NCBI RefSeq assembly: GCF_037126465.1
Contig: NC_088201.1
Coordinates: forward strand, 197,726,403 to 197,790,402
Direction of reading: 5' to 3'
From: Ornithodoros turicata
Lineage: Eukaryota > Arthropoda > Arachnida > Ixodida > Argasidae
DNA length: 64,000 nucleotides
Shown here: positions 57,672 to 64,000 of the stretch, in pieces
Position numbering within the stretch: position 1 is the stretch's first letter
Layout: the number at the start of each line of letters is the position of its first letter
The notes under the pieces: generated by a model
The model's database searches: none
Seen by the model: the letters and a program-made list of their open reading frames with translations, nothing else
What the model was told of the DNA's origin: nothing
Made by a program: the position numbers and the translations under genes

Positions 57672-58284
57672 ATATTTTATTTGTGTCGGGGAAACATGGT
57701 TCCAGTGCTTAACACAATGTTGCAGAAATGTATTCCAAGAACGTTGCTCCAACAGATTTTCAAGAGGGCATGAGCCACGGTTCTGCAATCATTGAGTGAA
57801 ACATTACCACAACGTTCAGGCAACAAATTGTGGTGCTAGGGATTGCGCAAGTTATAGCGAATTTGTGGGAAGTGTTTTTAGGTATTGAAGATCATACATT
57901 AGTTTTAGAATTATAATAAATCAGCCAAGCTGTGTTTTCTTTTTACATCGATAGGGTACATCACAATGCTGCCAATAAAATTGACAGCTACGTTCATTAC
58001 ACTGCTGATGTTCAAAACTGATTGTGGTCAAACCCCTCGTAGTGTAATGTGGCTCATCTACATTCATATCCATAACCAATCCAAAAATCATGCGCTATAT
58101 GAATCTGCTGAGCAAATACACTGATCACATACACGAATCAAAAATAATGCAGGGCTTTATCTTCATTGCCTAGGGTAAGGAGCCATGCACCAAGATGTAT
58201 GTTTGATTTCCCCGCTGTCATTTTATGTATGCCTTGTAAGCTTTACTTTTAGTACGATGGCAAACCTACATATGTGATGTCACA
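57672..58284. other. No gene recognised
   Basis: AT-rich with further TGTTGC-type words to about 57,850; otherwise unremarkable. Confidence 0.4.
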
Positions 58285-59146
58285 GGGTCGTTCCAGCTCA
58301 AACGTCCCGGTAATGGCGCTCGACCATCTCCGATCTCCATGTAAAAAAATGTATGTTATCGTCGTGCACATGAACATAATCCGTGCGAAGTATTTCGCCC
58401 GGGATCCGCATAGAACCGCCGCAGGGGGCTTCGAACTCCCGCGCCCGGCCTAAAACCATGGTGCGTGTAAGCGGGCGCTGAGCAAAAACGGTTTTACCTC
58501 TCCAAAAAAATTGAGACGGGACGCTGTTTCGAAAGGGCCACACTAGTTCTGTTCACGATCTCAGTCGCGTCGAGCCGCTAATTCGCAAGCCGAACTATCC
58601 CAAAGAACGTGCAAAATTCGCCATGTTGAGCGATTTTTCCTGAAAACACCGCACATAGAAATATCAACGTTATATTTTTCCTTGTTGGGGCCCATCAATA
58701 TGATTCACTGAAAAAGTTTGACGGCCGGACTCTGGGCCGTTTGGCTACAAAAAGGCGCGCAATTCGGAAATTTGACGGAAAACCGAAAAATTTCACAAGA
58801 AATAACGCTAAAAGTGAACGTGGGGCAGCGCTAAAATTTGCACAGAAATGTAGTATAGTGTCCCGGTTATCAGTACAACAAATATCTTCAGGATGTTTTT
58901 TGTTTAAAGCGCTCGGCGAATTTTTCAATTTACGCTGTTGCAACAAGCCTGAAGTGCAGGGCGAGACCAATATCACGGAATGATTGTACTGTTAACTTTT
59001 AATTCGTTTGCTTGTTTGTCGCTTATACGATCAGTGATGGATCAGACGTTGTGAGGGTCCAGCATGGCTAGAAGACCAGTGCTGAATTGCATATGAAGGT
59101 CGCCATATCGCGTACACGCACATACACACGTACATGCTCATCAGAC

Positions 59147-60138
59147 GGGTCATTCCAGCTCAGACCCTGTCGTGTAGCTCGACCATCACCGATCTGAGAG
59201 ACAAAAAGTATGTGGCTCCTATAAATTGACATATGTAATACACGATATAGTTTTTCCCAACGCCAATTAGGGCGCTGTCGGGAATGCCTCAAAGTTACGC
59301 ATGAGGGCAAAAACTAATGTGCGCTTTAGCGCCTCTGGAGCGAAAGCGGATTCAACTGAGAGAGAAACTAAAATTGGACGCTCTTGAGGAAGCCTAGCGC
59401 TCTTCGTGGACGCGTCCACTCGTCCTACGGGTGATTGATTAAAATACTATGGGTTTGTGAAATAACCGTAAAATACGCGATATTTGACTTTTCTTTTTTC
59501 CGGACAACAACGAAATTACAACAATTAAAATATCTTCAGGATGTTAGACTGTATCTATATATTATGTGAAAAAAAAATTCAAGTTGGACTGCCGAATGGC
59601 TGATCTCTAAAAAAAAACAAAAAAAAAACGTCGTTGAGATTTTCAGCTAATCTGGCCAACTTTGAGGTGCGAAAACGCGCAATGTGGAGGCGTTACAGCA
59701 TAGAAGTTAGCGCCCATGGATCCATGAGCCCAGTAAATAGCCCAGCCTCGAAAATTTTGTTGTTGTAACTGTGTTGTTGGTCCGAAAAAAAAAGTCAAAT
59801 ATCGCGTATTTTGCGGCTATTTCACAAACCCATAGCTTTTTAATCCTTCACTCTTAGGACAAGTGGACGCGTCCGCGAAGAGCGCTAGGCTTCCTTATGA
59901 GCGTCCAATCTTAGTTTCTCTCTCAGTTGAATCCGCATTCGCTCCGGAGGCGTTAAAGTGCACCTTAGTTTTCGGCCTCATGCGTAACTTTGAAGAATTC
60001 TCGACAATGCCCTAATTGACGTTGGGCAAAACTATATCGTTTACTGCGTATGTCCATATATAGGAGCAACATATTTTTTTTCTCGCAGATCGGTGGTGGC
60101 CGAGCCACGCGACAGGGAGGTTTGAGCTTAAATGACCC
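59147..60138. mobile_element. Inner foldback unit at the palindrome centre
   Basis: Begins GGGTCATTCCAGCTCA and ends with the complement (GAGCTTAAATGACCC). Its flanks are themselves mirror images (TGCTCATCAGA / TCTGATGAGCA), so it occupies the symmetry axis of the outer palindrome. Arms of about 430 bp. Confidence 0.75.
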
Positions 60139-60961
60139 ATCTGATGAGCATCGAAGTAAGAAATGTTGTGCTTGTACGCGATATGGCGACCATATTATGC
60201 ATATCATATGCAATTCAGCACTGGTCTTCTGGCTATACTGGGTCCTGACGGCGTCGGATCCATCACTGATCGTATAAGCGACAAACAAGCAAAATAATAA
60301 AAAGTTAACAGTATAATCCTTCCGTGGTATTGGCCTCGCCCTGCACTTCAGGCTTGTTGCTACAGGGTCAATTGAAAAATTCATCGCGCGATTTATACAA
60401 AAACACCCTGAAGATATTTTTTGTAGTGATTAAAGGAACACTATACTACATTTCTGTGCAAACTTCAGCGCTGTCCCACGTTCACTTTTAGCGCTATTTC
60501 TTGTCAAAGTTTTCAATTTTCCGTCAAATTTCCAAAATTCGTAGCCAAACGTAGCCTTTTTGTAGCCAAACGGTCTAGAGTCCGGCCGTCAAACTTTTTC
60601 TGTGAGTCATATTTGTGGGGCCCAACAAGGAAAAAATATAACATTGAGATTTCTATGTACGGTGTTTTCAGCAAAAATTGATCAACATGGCGGATTTTGC
60701 ACGTTCTTTGGGATAGCTCGGCTCGCGAATTAGCGACTAGGCGCGACTGAGATTGTGAACAGAACTAGTGTGACCCTTTCGAAACAGCGTCCCGTTCCAT
60801 TTTTTTTAGTAGATCAAACCGTTTTTGCTCGACGCCCGCTTAGACGCACCATGGTTTTAGTCCCAGCGCGGGAGTTTGAAGCCCCCTGGCCACGGTTCTA
60901 TGGGGACCCTGGGCTAGATGCTTCGCGCGTATTATGTTCACGTAGACGACGACAACATATA

Positions 60962-61442
60962 CAGGGTGTCCACGCTAAGTGTGAACAGATTTTTTTTAAA
61001 ATATATCTATCACTTTTTCCACGATGAAATCAATTGCAATATAGCATATGCTGAAGAGCACTCCCTAAGAGGGTATTAGCAGACTCTTAAGGCAATGTCT
61101 TAATGAACTTTCAATAATTGAACAAACAATGAACAAAATAAAGAAAAAATGGCGTTCCTTCACGAATTTTTTGCGGACGATCTATCGAACGGATTTTTGT
61201 TCTGAAAACGGCTTTGGTATCTGGTGACCGAAGAGATCCGGTGTTCTCATTGGAGCAACTTCGTAGCTTCTATACTTGAAAAGTTAATTATTGAAAGTTA
61301 ATTAAGACATTGCCTTAGGAGTCTGCTAATGCCCTCCTAGGGAGTGCCCTTCAGCATATGCTATATTGCAATTGATTTCATCTCGAAAAAAGTGATAAGT
61401 ATATTTTTAAAAAATCTGTTCACACTTAGCGTGGACACCCTG
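60962..61442. mobile_element. TA-flanked CAGGGTGTCC foldback element
   Basis: 481 bp, TIR CAGGGTGTCCACGCTAAGTG and complement, flanked by TA. It shares interior blocks (TTTTTTGCGGACGATCTA) with the 40,168-41,071 element. Confidence 0.9.
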
Positions 61443-61508
61443 TATCTTTTTCATGGAAATCGGAGATGGTCGAGCGGCATCATCGGGACGTTTGAGCTGG
61501 AATGACCC

Positions 61509-61818
61509 CACAATCTTAACAACTGTATACATAACATACACATTGGTAAAACCAATTGGTAAATACACCACATTTACTACGGAATACATCTGGAGAACAC
61601 TACTTCACTGTTTTGGCAAATTTCAAAAAGCAAAGGTCAGATATGCTACAAGCTACACCACGGTGACGGCCCTCTCATTGGTATATGAAGCCACAATATG
61701 GCCACACACAGCCTCTCGCAGCCACTTACTCTCTTCACAGACTCTCCTACAGTGCTCTCAGAAATACTTGCATCCACACATACAAACTGGTGATGCTGCC
61801 TGCCGTGCCAATATGTGC
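61509..61818. other. No gene recognised
   Basis: No repeat or coding signature seen. Confidence 0.4.
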
Positions 61819-62469
61819 ATCAGTACCAGGGATGGGCAGTATTTAAATACAATGTATTTAAAATAGTATTTAAAATATAAATACATGTGTTTAAAACCCG
61901 TATTTAAATACAGGCAAGAAAAATGTATTTATATTTAAATACCAGTTTAGGCATATTTATATTTAAAATACACTTAATACACATATCTCATCCTCCCGTA
62001 TTTGTGAGCTTCTCTCGGGTTCCACACTGTTAGCCTTCAGCGATGAAGGGTATCTTGGTTAGAGGCTACAAGTCACTAATCCCCACGTGATCGGGATTTT
62101 CCGCCTTTCTAGAAAACAGCACGATGCGCGAATGAGGGCATGGTTGCCCCCGTTTATTCAGTCTTGGAAGCCAGGAGTGAATTAAGAACACCAATTTGGG
62201 AAAAATGTGATTCATAACCCTTTTGTGATACTTGACAAAACCTGATGTCTAAAGGGAACCCTTAAAATGCAACCGTTAGTCGCAATTCTACTCAGTCATT
62301 CATTGGGAACTCCGGGCAATGGCTGCAGCACGCCAGGCAATTTTGACGGGGAGTTTTTCACTGTCGTTGCTGAAGATGGAAAGTCGATGACCATAAGTAG
62401 AGGAGGCTAGCAGGCTGGTGTATATGATTGAACAGAAAGATCTCCTAGAGTCAGAGGAACAGCGTAAAG

Positions 62470-62663
62470 GTGGGGGTGGGGGAGGACTAGACAGGCCAGA
62501 CAGGGGAGAACCGACAACGACGACTCAAACACAGCAATTGAACACTTCATTCAACATAGAGAAAGTGGAAGAAGCAATAACGAGTTCATTTGCTGGTTTT
62601 GAGTCGTCGTCGTCGGTTCTTCTCCCCTGTCTGTCCTGTCTTGTTCCCCCCACTCCCACCCCC
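62470..62663. repeat. 194-bp hairpin nested in hAT element
   Basis: Arms of about 65 bp (GGGGTGGGGGAGGACTAGAC... and complement; shared core GACAGGGGAGAA and CGACGACTCAAA) around a ~60-bp loop. Confidence 0.85.
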
Positions 62664-62727
62664 AAGCTGGTCGTAGGACTCAAGGATGTGTAAAGGTGAA
62701 AGATGGAAGTCACTGAAAAGGTTAGCC

Positions 62728-62790
62728 AGCTGTTGGACTCCAGCCCACATCTTCTGGATTACCGGCCCGCTGCTCTACCAACTAAGCATC
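62728..62790 (-). repeat. tRNA-like SINE head
   Basis: The minus strand reads CTTAGTTGGTAGAGCA (matches the tRNA A box), then a GGGCCGGTAATCCAGAAG anticodon-arm region, then GGCTGGAGTCC (B box, one change from GGTTCGAGTCC). There is no clean acceptor stem, so it is a tRNA-derived SINE or pseudogene fragment rather than a tRNA gene. Confidence 0.6.
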
Positions 62791-63452
62791 AGAACATCGG
62801 TTCTCTCACGTTCAATGAGATGTTTCCGCTCAATGGAAAGTCGGCCCACGCAAGATGCTGAAAGCATTACACTGCACCACGGAAAAATAAATAAATATGT
62901 GGGCACTCTGTGCAGCTGATGTGTATCCACAGGTGGCTCTATTTACACAATAATTTAAAAGAATAATGTGCCTGGACTGCTCAAAGTATTTATGGAAGTG
63001 GTTACAGTATTTAAATACATGAAAGCATGCAGTATTTTGTATTTATATTTAAATACCCGAAAAGTGTATGCCCATCCCTGATCAGTACCAACAGCACAAT
63101 ATGAATCAGCACTTGAAATAAAGTTTTCACACATTTTTTAAAATCACTTATGGTTAAGCAGAGTGACATGATCTTGAGTTGCTACCAGTTCGCTCCTTTA
63201 AGTATGTTGCACCTGGGTCACGCATCTGTACGCCGCTCGTGGTCACAGTCCTCTCATGGGGAGAATGCTGAACCACCACCACCCACCACGAGTGTAAAAG
63301 CCACTCGGTAACAGTTCCATTTGATTTTTGAATGAAGCAGACAGATGTCCAAGTAAAAATAATCCATACGCAGTCCAGGCAGCCCACCCCCCTTATCAGG
63401 CATCACTCCGTGTACATGAACAAGGAGTATTAGTGATTGCTTAGTCACAGCC

Positions 63453-63620
63453 CGGTCATTCCACACAAAATAAACCAAATTGGTTGCTTGACCATCTCCA
63501 ATATGTGAGAAAACAAAAGAAAGCATGCAAAGGCCCACGTCAAAAGAACGGTTCTGTATGTTACAGCGTGAAAAATAATATCCTAGAGTTTTGGGAGGAC
63601 CCAAAAGTTTGCAGTAAGAA
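63453..63620. repeat. GGTCATTCCA-type element fragment
   Basis: Homologous to 53,062-53,235 (shared start GGTCRTTCCAC and GAGGACCCAAAAGTTTG). Confidence 0.6.
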
Positions 63621-64000
63621 AAAAGTTTAGCTCACATTTTCCTGATTTATGCCCATGCACATATGTTATTCACAGGGCACCCTTACTGTTTAAAGCTTGC
63701 ACAGGCAACTGTATAACTGAGAATATATCTTGCGGACTCCTGCGCACATACAGAACTTGTTTTCAATATATGATCCTAGCCTATATCATTTGCCCAATCG
63801 AATCGTCTTCGAAACATTGTTCAGCAGGATACACTGTCTGACAGCAGAAGGAAATACAAATACGTTGAAGGGCAGTCAAGACCGTATTTGAAGAACACAA
63901 AGACAAAACACACTGAAGACGATCATACATTTATTATGGTACAAGCTTTCACACTGAGGCTATCCAAAAGTTTGCACCATAATAAATCTATGATCACGTT
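63621..64000. other. No gene recognised
   Basis: AT-rich; a short inverted pair (ACATTTATTATGGTACAAGC near 63,926 and its approximate complement near 63,970) is visible. Confidence 0.4.

Larger units (their letters stand above)
58285..61508. mobile_element. Nested foldback element, GGGTCRTTCCAG ends
   Basis: The left end GGGTCGTTCCAGCTCAAACG and right-end complement GGGTCATTCCAGCTCAAACG define a 3.2-kb element with arms of >1 kb that pair through the interior. The flanking CACA on both sides is a possible 4-bp TSD. A second pair of the same-type ends (59,147 and 60,138) lies symmetrically inside. The right arm contains the 481-bp insert 60,962-61,442. No coding. Confidence 0.85.
61827..63080. 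mobile_element. Non-autonomous hAT element with 8-bp TSD
   Basis: The ends are CAGGGATGGGCA and TGCCCATCCCTG, with the perfect octamer ATCAGTAC at 61,819-61,826 and 63,081-63,088. Subterminal sequence is TATTTAAATA-rich on both sides. The interior holds a hairpin (62,470-62,663) and a tRNA-like segment, but no transposase. Confidence 0.95.

Noticed and set aside
62728..62790. Functional tRNA gene
   Set aside because: A and B boxes are recognisable but the B box is altered and no paired acceptor stem is present.

Overview
The window is eukaryotic, repeat-dense DNA with almost no intact host coding sequence. The mix of transposons points to an arachnid, most likely a hard tick (inference): Penelope-like elements (PLEs) with GIY-YIG endonuclease, an RNase-H-bearing I/R1-like LINE, decayed Ty3/gypsy elements, hAT and TA-flanked miniature elements, foldback elements, and a TRAF/MATH-type exon. 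There is no operon structure, no rRNA and no CRISPR array.

Layout. 1-470: 3' end of a LINE reverse transcriptase. 777-1160: MATH/TRAF-like exon. 1597-1988: broken C2H2 zinc-finger ORF running into an exact 132-bp tandem array (to 2620) in which every unit carries a 3' splice site, a stop codon, AATAAA and a 5' splice site. 3.3-8.0 kb: miniature DNA elements and two abutting perfect palindromes. 8.0-11.1 kb (-): 3' half of a Ty3/gypsy element (RT end, RNase H, integrase, a third ORF, 3' LTR), cut at 11,145 by a 1.7-kb long-TIR element. 12,966-14,135: non-autonomous hAT with a perfect 8-bp TSD.

15,406-34,462 is the outstanding object: a 19,057-bp giant palindrome flanked by a perfect 6-bp direct repeat (CATGTA). 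It has two ~7.0-kb near-identical inverted arms and, between them, an extra direct copy of the inner 4.96 kb. I see no transposase, polymerase or capsid gene in it. It starts with AG, has hairpin-forming ends, and inserted 36 nt upstream of a candidate 3' splice site of an unrecognised (-) strand exon.

35.1-37.7 kb: a PLE split by a 1.3-kb TA-flanked element. 37.7-39.5 kb: an I/R1-like LINE with the 5' inversion expected of twin priming. 40.0-42.9 kb: a second PLE with inverted terminal repeats, one of which hosts a nested 904-bp foldback element. 45.05-47.32 kb (-): 5' half of a gypsy element (LTR, gag, protease, RT). 50.8-51.8 kb: a 920-bp TRIM with 4-bp TSD. 54.04-56.64 kb: a complete 2.6-kb non-autonomous LTR element whose only ORF is homologous to the third ORF of the 8-11 kb gypsy element. 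58.3-61.5 kb: a nested palindromic foldback element. 61.8-63.1 kb: another hAT with 8-bp TSD.

The strongest candidates for undescribed biology are the 19-kb palindrome, the gypsy third ORF shared with a non-autonomous LTR element and preceded in both by a splice acceptor, and the splice/poly(A) array.
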